Below, one piece after another: positions 1-7,957 of a stretch of DNA of 47,882 nucleotides. Each line of letters starts with the position of its first letter. The stretch's first letter is position 1. The DNA is from Planctomycetota bacterium (GTDB lineage: Bacteria; Planctomycetota; UBA11346): positions 1-47,882 of the forward strand of contig JANWWU010000037.1 in NCBI GenBank assembly GCA_025055595.1, in the 5' to 3' direction. Below the pieces are notes generated by a model. The model did no database searches and was not told where the DNA came from. It was given only the letters and a program-made list of their open reading frames with translations. The position numbers were made by a program, and so were the translations under genes.

Positions 1-135
1 TTCGCGCTGCGCGCCGCGGCCGAGGACTGGCTGCGCAAGCACTACAACCAGCCGCTGCCGCCCTCGCCGCTGTTCCAGGGCGGCGGCGAGCCGCTGGTCA
101 AGCCGCTGACCCCCGTACCGCGCCCCGCCCCTTGA
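1..135 (+). CDS. 3' end of an unidentified gene (partial)
   Basis: An open frame enters at base 1 and runs 44 codons to a TGA at 133-135. The visible C-terminus has a short helical stretch (AAAEDWLRKHYNQ) followed by a Pro-rich tail ending in PVPRPAP. No domain is recognisable in so short a piece, so no function is assigned. It lies just upstream of the LMW phosphatase gene on the same strand, with 29 bases between its stop and that start, so the two may be co-transcribed. Confidence 0.6.
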   Translation, partial: FALRAAAEDWLRKHYNQPLPPSPLFQGGGEPLVKPLTPVPRPAP

Positions 136-164
136 CCGCGGACGAGCAGCGCGGCAATCGCGTC

Positions 165-590
165 ATGCGCATCCTGATGGTGTGCCTCGGCAACATCTGC
201 CGCTCGCCGATGGCGGAAGCGGTGCTGCGCGCGCTGCGCCCCGACTGGACGGTCGACTCCGCCGGCACCGGACACTGGCATCGCGGGGAGCCGCCCGACG
301 AGCGCGCGCTGGCGGAGCTGGCGCGGCACGGCCTGCGCACGACGCACCGCGCGCGGCAGGTGACCGCCGAGGACTATCGGCGCTTCGATCGCCTGCTGGC
401 GATGGACCGCCAGGTGCTCGCCGAGCTGGAGCGCCGCCGTCCGCGCGATGCGACCGCGCGCCTCGAGCTGTTCGACCGCCAAGATGTCCCCGACCCCTAC
501 TACGAGGGGCCGGAGGCCTTCGCCGCGGTCTACGAACAGATCGCCCGCCGCTGCCGCGAGCTGGCCGAGGAATCGCGATGCGCGCCGTGA
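165..590 (+). CDS. Low-molecular-weight protein-tyrosine phosphatase family protein
   Basis: A 141-residue protein with the family P-loop at its N-terminus, CLGNICRS, giving nucleophile Cys7 and phosphate-binding Arg13. The general acid is Asp110 in a DPYY motif. Length and layout match cytosolic LMW-PTPs, which remove phosphate from tyrosine (some relatives act on phosphoarginine or are arsenate reductases). I start at ATG 165 because the fold begins at MRILMVC; an upstream TTG at 132 would add 11 unlikely residues. The end overlaps the ExoIII start by 13 bases, which suggests translational coupling. The substrate cannot be read from the sequence. Confidence 0.93.
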   Translation: MRILMVCLGNICRSPMAEAVLRALRPDWTVDSAGTGHWHRGEPPDERALAELARHGLRTTHRARQVTAEDYRRFDRLLAMDRQVLAELERRRPRDATARLELFDRQDVPDPYYEGPEAFAAVYEQIARRCRELAEESRCAP

Positions 591-1339
591 CCTGGAATGT
601 GAATGGCCTGCGCGCGCTGCTCGGCAAGGGCATCGTGCCCTGGGAGGCGGTGCCGGGGGCCGAGGTCGTCGCGCTGCAGGAGATCAAGGCCAGCCCGGCC
701 CAGCTCGGGGCGCTGGCCGAGCCGGCGGGCTGGCACGCGGCCTGGTGTCCGGCGCGCAAGCCCGGCTACAGCGGCACGGCCCTGTTGTCGCGCCGCCGCC
801 CCGACGAGATCGCGGCCGGCCTCGGCGACCCCGCCTTCGACGACGAGGGCCGCACCATCGCGATGCGCTTCGGCGATCTCGTCGTGATCAGCGCCTACTT
901 CCCCAACAGCCAGGAAGGCGGCGCGCGGCTGGCCTACAAGCTCGCCTACTGCGCGGCGATGGAGGGCTACCTCGCGCGCTGGCGCGCGCGCGGCTGCGAG
1001 ACCCTGCTGCTGGGCGACTACAACATCGCGCATCGACCGATCGATCTCGCGCGGCCCGAGGACAACGAGCAGAGCCCGGGCTATCTGCCGGAGGAGCGGG
1101 CCTGGTTCAGCCGCTACCTGCAGCTCGGCTACCGCGATGTCTTCCGCGAGCGCTACCCGGAGCTCACCGGGGCTTACACGTGGTGGAGCTTCCGCGCGCG
1201 CGCACGCGAGCGCAACATCGGCTGGCGGATCGACTACGCGACGACCTCGCCGCAGCTCGCCGCGCGCGTGCGCGAGATCGCGCACCACCCCGAGATCGGC
1301 GGCAGCGACCACTGTCCGGTCAGCGTCACGCTGGCGTAG
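578..1339 (+). CDS. xthA: Exodeoxyribonuclease III family AP endonuclease
   Basis: A 253-residue EEP-superfamily nuclease. It cuts the backbone at abasic sites and trims 3' blocking groups in base-excision repair. Visible active-site elements are Asn7 (TWNVNG), the metal-binding Glu35 (LQEIK), Asp147 and Asn149 in GDYNIAH, and the C-terminal SDHCPV with the catalytic His. The NIGWRIDY stretch is the usual ExoIII signature before the last block. ATG 578 is the only start that keeps the N-terminal motif, and it sits inside the end of the phosphatase gene. ExoIII is clearer than other EEP members because of the SDHCP ending and full length. Confidence 0.95.
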   Translation: MRAVTWNVNGLRALLGKGIVPWEAVPGAEVVALQEIKASPAQLGALAEPAGWHAAWCPARKPGYSGTALLSRRRPDEIAAGLGDPAFDDEGRTIAMRFGDLVVISAYFPNSQEGGARLAYKLAYCAAMEGYLARWRARGCETLLLGDYNIAHRPIDLARPEDNEQSPGYLPEERAWFSRYLQLGYRDVFRERYPELTGAYTWWSFRARARERNIGWRIDYATTSPQLAARVREIAHHPEIGGSDHCPVSVTLA

Positions 1340-1363
1340 CTTGCTGATCGCTCGACCTTCGCC

Positions 1364-1390
1364 TTGTCGGCGCCGCTGTCGGCATAGAAT
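1364..1390 (+). promoter_or_regulatory. Predicted purA promoter
   Basis: TTGTCG (1364-1369), a 15-base spacer, then TAGAAT (1385-1390). The purA ATG follows 9 bases later, so the mRNA would have almost no leader, and no Shine-Dalgarno is present. The same layout recurs elsewhere in the window. Confidence 0.5.
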
Positions 1391-1399
1391 GAACCCCCT

Positions 1400-2710
1400 A
1401 TGCCTGGTTCGGCGACGCCGGCTGCGCTGCCGGCCGCGCACCGCGTGGTGCTCGGCCTGCAGTGGGGCGATGAAGGGAAGGGGAAGATCATCGATGTCCT
1501 GGCCGCGCACTGCGACCTCGTCGTGCGCTGCCAGGGGGGCGCCAACGCCGGGCACACGGTCGTCGTCGGCGGGCGCAAGACCGTGCTGCACCTGCTGCCG
1601 TCCGGCATCCTGCATCGGCATGTCCGCTGCCTGATCGGCCACGGCGTCGTCCTCGACCCGGTCGCCCTCGGCCACGAGCTCGACGAGCTCGCGGCCGGCG
1701 GCTGCGACATCGCCGGCCGCCTGCTGATCTCCGAGCGCGCCCACCTCGTGCTGCCGACGCACCCGCTGCTCGACCGCGCCTACGAGGCGGCGCGCGGCGC
1801 CGGCAAGGTCGGAACGACGCTGCGCGGCATCGGCCCCTGCTACGCCGACAAGGCCCTGCGGACCGGGATCCGCGCCGGCGACCTCGTCGACCTTCCGGCG
1901 GTCGAGCGCGCGGTGCGCGCGCGCATCGCGCACGCCAACGCCCTCGCGCAGGCCTGGGGCGTGGAGCCGCTCGATGCCGACGCCGCCCTGGCGAGCTGGC
2001 TGCCGGCGGCGCAGCGCATCGCGCCGCTGGTCGGCGACGCGATCGCCGCGCTCCATGCCGCGGTCGACGCCGGCCAGCGCGTGCTCTTCGAGGGCGCGCA
2101 GGGCGTGCAGCTCGACATCGATGTCGGCACCTATCCCTTCGTCACCTCCTCGAATACCGGCATCGGCGGGGTCCTGACCGGCACCGGGATCAGCCATCGC
2201 CAGATCGGTGAGGTGATCGGCGTCATCAAGGCCTACACGACGCGGGTCGGCAGCGGGCCCTTCGTCACCGAGCTCGCCGACGAGCGCGGCGAGCGACTGC
2301 GCCAGCGCGGGCAGGAGTTCGGCGCCACCACCGGGCGTCCGCGCCGCTGCGGCTGGCTCGACCTCGTCGCCGTGCGTCAGGCCTGCCGCCTCAATGGCGT
2401 CGACGCGCTGGCGCTGACCAAGCTCGACATCCTCGACGGCGAGCCCGAACTGGCTCTATGCGTCGCCTATCGCCTCGATGGCCGCGAGCTGACCGCGCCG
2501 CCGGCGCGCTGTGCGGACCTCGAGCGCGTGCAGCCGGTGTACGAGGTGCTGCCCGGCTGGCAGCGCCCGGTCAGCGGCGCGCGCGGCGTCGCCGACCTGC
2601 CCGAGGCCGCGCGCGCCTACATCGCACGCATCGAGCGCTTCCTCGCCGTGCCGGTGCGCTGGATCGGCACCGGCGCGGCCCGCGACGCCCTGATCGAGCG
2701 CGCACCATGA
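1400..2710 (+). CDS. purA: Adenylosuccinate synthetase
   Basis: A 436-residue cytosolic enzyme that makes adenylosuccinate from IMP, aspartate and GTP, the first step from IMP to AMP. Signatures in order are QWGDEGKGK near residue 21 (catalytic Asp24), GGANAGHTV, GTTLRGIGP and EGAQGVQLDIDVGTYPF. Length is normal for bacterial PurA. The N-terminus is about a dozen residues longer than the shortest homologues. The ATG has no Shine-Dalgarno but sits just after a good -10 element. The stop overlaps the uppS start as ATGA, so the two are coupled. purC also lies in this window, but far away. Confidence 0.98.
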   Translation: MPGSATPAALPAAHRVVLGLQWGDEGKGKIIDVLAAHCDLVVRCQGGANAGHTVVVGGRKTVLHLLPSGILHRHVRCLIGHGVVLDPVALGHELDELAAGGCDIAGRLLISERAHLVLPTHPLLDRAYEAARGAGKVGTTLRGIGPCYADKALRTGIRAGDLVDLPAVERAVRARIAHANALAQAWGVEPLDADAALASWLPAAQRIAPLVGDAIAALHAAVDAGQRVLFEGAQGVQLDIDVGTYPFVTSSNTGIGGVLTGTGISHRQIGEVIGVIKAYTTRVGSGPFVTELADERGERLRQRGQEFGATTGRPRRCGWLDLVAVRQACRLNGVDALALTKLDILDGEPELALCVAYRLDGRELTAPPARCADLERVQPVYEVLPGWQRPVSGARGVADLPEAARAYIARIERFLAVPVRWIGTGAARDALIERAP

Positions 2711-3465
2711 GCCCCTTCGCGACCGAGGTCCACGATGCCGCCGCCGAAGCCCGCGCCGCCGGCCTCGATCCGGCGCGTCTGCCGCGGCATCTCGCGATCA
2801 TCATGGACGGCAACGGGCGCTGGGCCAGCCGCCAGGGTTGGGAGCGCTTCTTCGGCCATCGCCGCGGCGCCGACACCGTGCGCGCGATCACGACCGCCTG
2901 CGTGCGGCTCGGCATACCACGGCTGACGCTGTATGCCTTCTCGTCGGAGAACTGGCAGCGCCCGGCGCGCGAGGTCGCGGTGCTGATGGAGCTCCTCGTC
3001 GAATACCTCGCGCGCGAGCTGCCGACCCTGCACGAGCAACAGATCCGGCTGTGCGCGATCGGCCGCCTCGAGCGCCTGCCGGCGACGGCGCAGGCCGCGC
3101 TGCGCGCGGCGATCGCCGCCACTGCCGGCTATCGGCGGATGGTGCTGACGCTGGCGCTGAGCTACGGCGGGCGCGCCGAGCTCGTCGACGCCTGCCGGGA
3201 ACTGGCGCGCCGCGTCGCCGCCGGCGAGCTCGACCCCGAGGAGATCGACGAGGCGCGCCTCGGCGCCGCGCTCTACGACGGTGAGGAGGTCGATCTCGTC
3301 ATCCGCACCGCCGGCGAGCAGCGACTGTCCAACTTCCTGCTCTGGCAGACGGCTTACGCCGAGTTCATCAGCCACCCCGCGCTGTGGCCGGAGTTCACGG
3401 TCGCCGACTTCCATGCGTGCTTGCGCGAGTATCAGCGCCGCGAGCGGCGCTTCGGCCGCGTCTAG
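2707..3465 (+). CDS. uppS: Isoprenyl transferase (undecaprenyl diphosphate synthase)
   Basis: A 252-residue cis-prenyltransferase. It condenses isopentenyl diphosphate onto farnesyl diphosphate to give the C55 carrier lipid used for peptidoglycan and LPS. Motifs: IIMDGNGRWA with catalytic Asp34, GHRRGADTVR, SSENWQRP, and the C-terminal VIRTAGEQRLSNFLLWQ and AYAEF. The start ATG overlaps the purA stop (ATGA). Product chain length cannot be told from sequence. IspH, which makes its precursors, is encoded at 15632-16492. Confidence 0.97.
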   Translation: MSPFATEVHDAAAEARAAGLDPARLPRHLAIIMDGNGRWASRQGWERFFGHRRGADTVRAITTACVRLGIPRLTLYAFSSENWQRPAREVAVLMELLVEYLARELPTLHEQQIRLCAIGRLERLPATAQAALRAAIAATAGYRRMVLTLALSYGGRAELVDACRELARRVAAGELDPEEIDEARLGAALYDGEEVDLVIRTAGEQRLSNFLLWQTAYAEFISHPALWPEFTVADFHACLREYQRRERRFGRV

Positions 3466-3498
3466 GCGCGCGCCGAGCGCGGCCGACAACCGCTGTCC

Positions 3499-3525
3499 TT
3501 GCGTGCTGGGCGCGGCATCGACAAT
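3499..3525 (+). promoter_or_regulatory. Predicted promoter of the MBL-fold hydrolase gene
   Basis: TTGCGT (3499-3504), 15-base spacer, GACAAT (3520-3525). Unlike most promoters here it would give a leader of about 30 bases containing a GAGGG ribosome site before ATG 3562. Confidence 0.45.
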
Positions 3526-3561
3526 CCTCTGCTCAGCAACCACACGCGCAGCGAGGGCAGC

Positions 3562-4500
3562 ATGTTCGTCCGCCTCTGGGGGGTGCGGGGCTCGATCGCG
3601 ACGCCGTTGACCAGCGCGGCCCTGCGCGAGAAGGCGCGCGCCCTGCTCGCCGAGGCCCGCCCCGAGGATCTCGCGAGCCCGGAGGCGATCGAGGCCTACC
3701 TCGATCGCTCCCCGCACAGCTGGACCTACGGCGGCAACACCTCCTGCGTCGAGGTCTCGTTCGCGGACGTCGTGTTCGTCCTCGATGCCGGCACCGGCAT
3801 CCGCGCCCTGGGAGCGGCGCTCAAGGCCGAGGGCCGGCTCGCGCACCGCCTCCACCTGTTCTTCACGCACTTCCACTGGGATCACATCTGCGGCTTCCCC
3901 TTCTTCCTGCCGATCTACCAGCCGGGGCGCGAGATCCGGGTGTGGAGCGGGCGCAGCGACGCCGAACGCCTGCTCTCGATCCAGATGAACGACGCGCATT
4001 TTCCCGTGAAGTGGCACAACCTGCCGTCGCGCATCGTCTGTCAGCAGCTGCCGGAGGAGGCGGCGACCGAGATCGAGGGCGCAACGGTGCGCATCCTGCC
4101 GCTGATCCACCCCGACAAGGCCTACGGCTACCGCATCGACTACGGCGGGCACGCTGTCGCCTACCTGACAGATACCGAGGTCAGCAAGCATCCCGACCGC
4201 GTCGCCGACACCTACGCCCGCTTCGTCGCCGGCGCCGATCTCGTGATCGTCGATGCGATGTACGGCTTCCTCGACTACCACGAGCACATCAACTTCGGCC
4301 ACTCGAGCATCTTCACCTTCATCGACTTCTTCCGCGACACCGAGATCGGCGAGCTCGTCATCTTCCACCACGACCCGCTGGCCAGCGATGCGCAGATCGC
4401 GCGCCTCGCCGCCGACGCCAACCGCTACAAGGAGCTGATCGCGCCGCAGGCGCGCTGGCGGCTGAGCGCAGCGCGCGAGCAGCAGACCTGGCGCTGGTAG
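3562..4500 (+). CDS. MBL-fold metallo-hydrolase
   Basis: A 312-residue protein with the metallo-beta-lactamase metal signature THFHWDH (His103, His105, Asp107, His108), a later INFGHSS block and FHHDP near the end. The N-terminus VRLWGVRGSIATP and the YGGNTSCVEV segment typify a bacterial subgroup annotated as MBL-fold phosphodiesterase-like hydrolases. An insertion of about 30 residues lies between those two blocks. It is likely a di-metal cytosolic hydrolase; cyclic-nucleotide phosphodiesterase activity is possible but not shown. ATG 3562 is preceded by GCGAGGG at a good distance. It converges on the EIIA gene, with one base between the stop codons. Confidence 0.88.
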   Translation: MFVRLWGVRGSIATPLTSAALREKARALLAEARPEDLASPEAIEAYLDRSPHSWTYGGNTSCVEVSFADVVFVLDAGTGIRALGAALKAEGRLAHRLHLFFTHFHWDHICGFPFFLPIYQPGREIRVWSGRSDAERLLSIQMNDAHFPVKWHNLPSRIVCQQLPEEAATEIEGATVRILPLIHPDKAYGYRIDYGGHAVAYLTDTEVSKHPDRVADTYARFVAGADLVIVDAMYGFLDYHEHINFGHSSIFTFIDFFRDTEIGELVIFHHDPLASDAQIARLAADANRYKELIAPQARWRLSAAREQQTWRW

Positions 4501-4501
4501 C

Positions 4502-4966
4502 CTAGCCGGCGATCGCGCGGACGATCGCGGCGTGGTCGCGGAGCACGCACACGGCATCGGCCAGGCCGGGGCGGTGCAGGCGGACGGCGAGCGCCGCCAT
4601 CACCCGCAGGTGCTCGGCGTGGTCGCTCTCGCGCGCCGCGATCAGCAGCGCCAGCCGCACCGGCTGGCCGTCGGCCGCGCCCCACGGCACGCCGCTGGGC
4701 AAAACGCCGACCGCGAGGCGGCAGGCCGGGATGTCGGGGCTGCGCGCGTGCGGGATGGCGATGCCGCCGCCGATCGCCGTCGACGCGACTTCTTCGCGGT
4801 CGAGCACGGCGCGGATGAAGGCCAGGCGCTCGTGCACGCCGAGGTCCTCGGTCGTCGACTCGGCGAGCGCGGCGATGACGATCGCCTTCGCCGGGGTGCC
4901 GGGGAAGATCACCACCCGCCGGGGATCGAACAGGGCGATGAGATCGAGCGGGGGCGCCGGGCTCAC
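4502..4966 (-). CDS. PTS EIIA-Ntr-like protein (second of pair)
   Basis: A 154-residue PTS_EIIA_2 domain. The phosphorylatable His73 is in GIAIPHAR. EIIA-Ntr proteins take phosphate from NPr and usually regulate other proteins instead of feeding a permease; no EIIB/EIIC is in the window. The start is GTG 4966, 5 bases after the stop of the upstream EIIA gene, so both are in one operon together with the glycosidase further upstream. Similarity to its neighbour is moderate, consistent with an old duplication that has specialised. The target is unknown. Confidence 0.9.
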   Translation of the reverse strand: MSPAPPLDLIALFDPRRVVIFPGTPAKAIVIAALAESTTEDLGVHERLAFIRAVLDREEVASTAIGGGIAIPHARSPDIPACRLAVGVLPSGVPWGAADGQPVRLALLIAARESDHAEHLRVMAALAVRLHRPGLADAVCVLRDHAAIVRAIAG

Positions 4967-4971
4967 GGCGA

Positions 4972-5463
4972 TCAGCGCGCTTCGAACTCCACCAGCAGGT
5001 CGCGCAGCGCCTGGAAGCTCGCCGCTTGGTGGAGGAAACCGCAGAAGTGCTCCTTGCGGATCAGGCCGGCGAAGTGCTTCATCAGCTGCAGGTGCTGGTC
5101 CTTGAGCGCCGGCGGCGTGACGAGCAGGAACACGCTGTGCACCGGCTCGCCGTCGAGGCTGTCGAAGTCCAGGCCCTCCGGACAGTGGCCGTACGAGCAG
5201 AGGATGCGATCGCTCAGCGGCGCTCGGCAGTGCGGGACGGCGATGCCGTGCCCGATCCCCGTCGAGCCGATGACCTCGCGCTTCATCGCTTCCTCGACGA
5301 CGGTTTCGACCTGGGCCGACGTCAAGCGACCGCAGCGAGCGAGCGCTTCGGCGAGCAGGCGGATGACCGTCCGTTTGTCGGCATCGGCGGGGAGGATGGT
5401 GAAGGCTTCGCGCACCAGGACCTGCGACATGCGCGGTCCGCTGCTGGCTTCAACGCTGTTCAT
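4972..5463 (-). CDS. PTS EIIA-Ntr-like protein (first of pair)
   Basis: A 163-residue EIIA-Ntr-type domain with His78 in the GIAVPHCR motif and the conserved STGIGHG run before it. ATG 5463 shares its A with the TGA of a 25-codon upstream frame (TGATG), a classic coupling arrangement; a GTG at 5466 and an internal ATG (Met12) are alternatives. No Shine-Dalgarno is visible. The gene order glycosidase, micro-ORF, EIIA, EIIA on the minus strand suggests a regulatory link between carbohydrate breakdown and PTS phosphorylation. That link is an inference from context. Confidence 0.9.
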   Translation of the reverse strand: MNSVEASSGPRMSQVLVREAFTILPADADKRTVIRLLAEALARCGRLTSAQVETVVEEAMKREVIGSTGIGHGIAVPHCRAPLSDRILCSYGHCPEGLDFDSLDGEPVHSVFLLVTPPALKDQHLQLMKHFAGLIRKEHFCGFLHQAASFQALRDLLVEFEAR

Positions 5464-5540
5464 CACGAGGCTCGCGGAGAAAGGGGCTGGCCGGGCGTGG
5501 CATCGGATGAATCAATGATGGGAATCTTGTAAATGCTCAT
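5463..5540 (-). CDS. Possible 25-residue coupled small ORF
   Basis: An ATG at 5540 opens a 25-residue frame beginning MSIYKIPIIDSSDATPG. It starts 6 bases after the glycosidase stop and ends in a TGA that overlaps the EIIA ATG. Its codons (ATT, GAT, TCA, TCT, CTT, CGA) are rare in the surrounding GC-rich genes, and the local AT content is clearly higher. It may be a leader peptide that couples translation, a real micro-protein, or simply an AT-rich regulatory stretch that happens to be open. No family is recognised. Confidence 0.35.
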   Translation of the reverse strand: MSIYKIPIIDSSDATPGQPLSPRAS

Positions 5541-5546
5541 CGCCGG

Positions 5547-7811
5547 TCAATGGCAGGCCGAGTCGCTGCGCCACTCCCAGCGCCCGGGCGGGAAGCACCG
5601 CTCGTGCCGAATCCGCCCGTCGTCGATGACGCAGGTGAAGGCCTGGTCGCAGACGACGGCGTAGTGGCCGGGACCGTAGCAGAGGAGATCGATCGTCGCC
5701 TCGCCGAGCGGAATCCGCTGCAGGCCCCAGCCCGGCTGCGGGTGATGCCAGACGAGGCGGCGCTGGACGGCATCGGGCTCGATGCCGATGACGAGCTCGT
5801 AGAGCAGCGCGGTCGCCGGCAGCGCGCTCCAGCTGTAGTCGCGGCGCGCCCAGGTCCCGGGCTGGCTGCTGTCCGGGGCCCAGGTCTCCCACAGCGCGCC
5901 AGTCGCGCGATAGACCTCGGCGACGACCGCGAGGTGCCGCAGCGCGATGCGGCGCGCGAGCGCGAAGCGGCCGGCGCGCGCGAAGCCCCAGGCGACGGCC
6001 GCCGTCGTCGGCGCCCAGGTGCCGCCGCGCCAGTAGCCGCCCTGCGGGTCGTAATCCGGGCTGTCGGCGGCCAGGCTCGGCACTGGGTGGTGTCGCCAGA
6101 ACGCCGCGGGATCGCATAGCCAGCGCTCGAGGGCGGCGACGCGCTCCGGCGGCACCGCGCCGGTCAGCAGCGGCCAGAAGCCGGTGACCGTCTTGTGCGG
6201 GCTGTGCCCGCCGGCGGACAGCTGCGAGACGCAGTAGAACTGCGCCTGCTCCGACCACAGGCAGCGGTTCATCGCCGCGGCGATCGCGGCATGCTCTGCG
6301 CGCCACAGCGCGGCCTCCGCCTCGCGGCCGAGGGCCTGCCACATCTCGGCGATGATCCCGGCGGCCTGGGCCTGCTGCGCGGTCAGGCAGGGATAGCCGT
6401 CGCCGACCGCCGGCGAGTTGTCGAGCCCGCTCGCCAGGCCCGTCGTCCAGTAGGTGCCGTCGGGCAGGCGGCGATGGCGGGCGAGCCAGCGGTGGAGGGC
6501 GACCAGCGCCGGCAGCACGCGCGCCCAGCGGCCGCTGTCGCCGCTCAGGCGCGCCAGCTGCCATTCGGCCCAGGCGAGCAGCGGGGGATTCGGCGAGAAG
6601 TCCGGCTCGTAGGCGACCGGCAGCCCGTCGCGGGTGTCGGTCTCGCGCGGCAGGTAGCCGCCATCCATCTGCCGCGAATACAGGCAGTCGAGGGTGGCGG
6701 CGGCCGGCAGCGCGCGCCAGCCCCAGGCCGTGCACAGGGCGGTGAAGCAGGAGTCCCAGACGAACAGCGCCTCGCCGAACCCTTCGTGGCTGGTCGCGAG
6801 GTAGTCGTTGGGCAGGCCGCTGCCGGCGGCCGGGGCGCGGCGCAGGCCGAGCAGCATCCGCCAGGCGTGATCATGCACCGCCAGCAGGTGGGCCTGCTGC
6901 GGCGGCGCCACCGGCCGCGGGACGCGCGCCAAGAGCTCCTCGGCCGACGCCGGCCACGACAGCGTCCGCGGCTCGCGCACTGGCGCCCAGCGCCCGCGCG
7001 CCTCGTGCACCGGCACGCTGAGGCGCACGGGCTCGGATGGCGCCGGCGGCGGCGCTGCGGTCTCCGGCAGGCGGCTCCAGCCGAGCTCGAGGGTCGCCGC
7101 GAGCGTGCGGACGACGACGAGCTCCGGCTCGAGGCGCTCCTCGCAGGCGTCCTCGGCGCGCGCGGCGGGCAGCGGCTGCGCGGCGTCGGCGACCGGCAGC
7201 AGCAGGCGCTGGATGCCGGCGCGGCGATCGTCGTCGTCGCTGATGTCGCGCGCGGCATGCGGCGGCAGCGCGCTGCGCAGGCGCAGGCAGGGCAGCGGCC
7301 GGCGGCATGGGTGATCATCGTCGATGCTCGGGTCGGGCGTCGGCCAGGGCAGCGGGCGCAGCCACACCTGCTGCCACAGCACGCCATCCAGCCAGCACTG
7401 GGCGGGCGTGATGCGCAGCGCCGCCGCCAGCGCCGGCGCCGCCGGCTGCACCTCGGCGGTCAGCGCGATGCGATCGGGACGGGCGAGCAGGGCCGCGCGC
7501 AGCGCCGCGCGCTGGCGCGAGGGGCAATCGCGGTCGAGGCGTTCGGGCCACAGCGGACGCGGGCCATAGCGCACGCGCAGACGATGGCGGCCGGCGGACA
7601 GCGGCAGGACGAGCAGCGCGCGCAGGCGGCGCTCGTAGCGCCGCCACCACAGCGGTTCGTCGAGGACCGGCCACTCGTCGAGCCAGCAGGCCAGCGGCCG
7701 CGTGCTGTCGATCGCGATCACCACCGTGCCGGCGCGCGGGACGTTGATCGCGCCCGCGCTCTCCCCCGCCTCGCCGGAGAGCGGCGCCAGCTCCACCGGG
7801 CACTCGAGCAT
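5547..7811 (-). CDS. MGH1/GH63-like glycoside hydrolase
   Basis: A 754-residue protein. The first 270 or so residues have no recognisable domain and look beta-rich. The rest is an (alpha/alpha)6 barrel of the kind found in glucosidase/trehalase/mannosylglycerate-hydrolase families: FVWDSCFTAL, YLPRETDTRDGLP, GLDNSP, then GGYWRGGTWAPTTA and ALWETWAPD near the C-terminus. It probably releases glucose from an alpha-linked sugar or compatible solute; the substrate is unknown. I start at ATG 7811 because longer starts run back into the tRNA gene. No signal peptide is seen. The tandem EIIA genes follow in the same operon. Confidence 0.82.
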   Translation of the reverse strand: MLECPVELAPLSGEAGESAGAINVPRAGTVVIAIDSTRPLACWLDEWPVLDEPLWWRRYERRLRALLVLPLSAGRHRLRVRYGPRPLWPERLDRDCPSRQRAALRAALLARPDRIALTAEVQPAAPALAAALRITPAQCWLDGVLWQQVWLRPLPWPTPDPSIDDDHPCRRPLPCLRLRSALPPHAARDISDDDDRRAGIQRLLLPVADAAQPLPAARAEDACEERLEPELVVVRTLAATLELGWSRLPETAAPPPAPSEPVRLSVPVHEARGRWAPVREPRTLSWPASAEELLARVPRPVAPPQQAHLLAVHDHAWRMLLGLRRAPAAGSGLPNDYLATSHEGFGEALFVWDSCFTALCTAWGWRALPAAATLDCLYSRQMDGGYLPRETDTRDGLPVAYEPDFSPNPPLLAWAEWQLARLSGDSGRWARVLPALVALHRWLARHRRLPDGTYWTTGLASGLDNSPAVGDGYPCLTAQQAQAAGIIAEMWQALGREAEAALWRAEHAAIAAAMNRCLWSEQAQFYCVSQLSAGGHSPHKTVTGFWPLLTGAVPPERVAALERWLCDPAAFWRHHPVPSLAADSPDYDPQGGYWRGGTWAPTTAAVAWGFARAGRFALARRIALRHLAVVAEVYRATGALWETWAPDSSQPGTWARRDYSWSALPATALLYELVIGIEPDAVQRRLVWHHPQPGWGLQRIPLGEATIDLLCYGPGHYAVVCDQAFTCVIDDGRIRHERCFPPGRWEWRSDSACH

Positions 7812-7830
7812 GGCGGCAGCATGGAGCCGC

Positions 7831-7860
7831 GGCGCCGCGGCCAAGGCCGCCGCTGGCGCC
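7831..7860 (-). terminator. Hairpin after tRNA-Glu
   Basis: On the minus strand a 5-bp stem (GCGGC/GCCGC) closes a CTTG tetraloop and is extended by a second 6-bp stem (GGCGCC/GGCGCC) across a 4-base bulge. It lies between the tRNA 3' end and the glycosidase start. It could end or process the tRNA transcript. No T-tract follows. Confidence 0.5.
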
Positions 7861-7870
7861 GGGCCTTGCC

Positions 7871-7946
7871 TGGTACTCCCACGGGGATTCGAACCCCGGT
7901 TCACGGACTGAGAATCCGTTGTCCTAGGCCTCTAGACGATGGGAGC
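7871..7946 (-). tRNA. tRNA-Glu (anticodon CTC)
   Basis: A full cloverleaf reads on the minus strand, 76 nt including an encoded CCA. Acceptor GCTCCCA pairs with TGGGAGT, with a G1-U72 wobble; the discriminator base is A. The anticodon stem ACGGA/TCCGT holds the loop TTCTCAG, giving CTC for GAG codons. The T-arm is CGGGG-TTCGAAT-CCCCG, and the D-arm region GTCTAGAGGCC is typical of tRNA-Glu. It begins 11 bases after the antiporter stop with no obvious promoter of its own, so it may be cut from the antiporter mRNA. Confidence 0.97.
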
Positions 7947-7957
7947 GCGAGGAGGGA

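Noticed and set aside
7812-7904. N-terminal extension of the glycosidase to 7904
   Set aside because: It would start inside the tRNA-Glu gene and add an Ala-rich stretch; ATG 7811 is more sensible.
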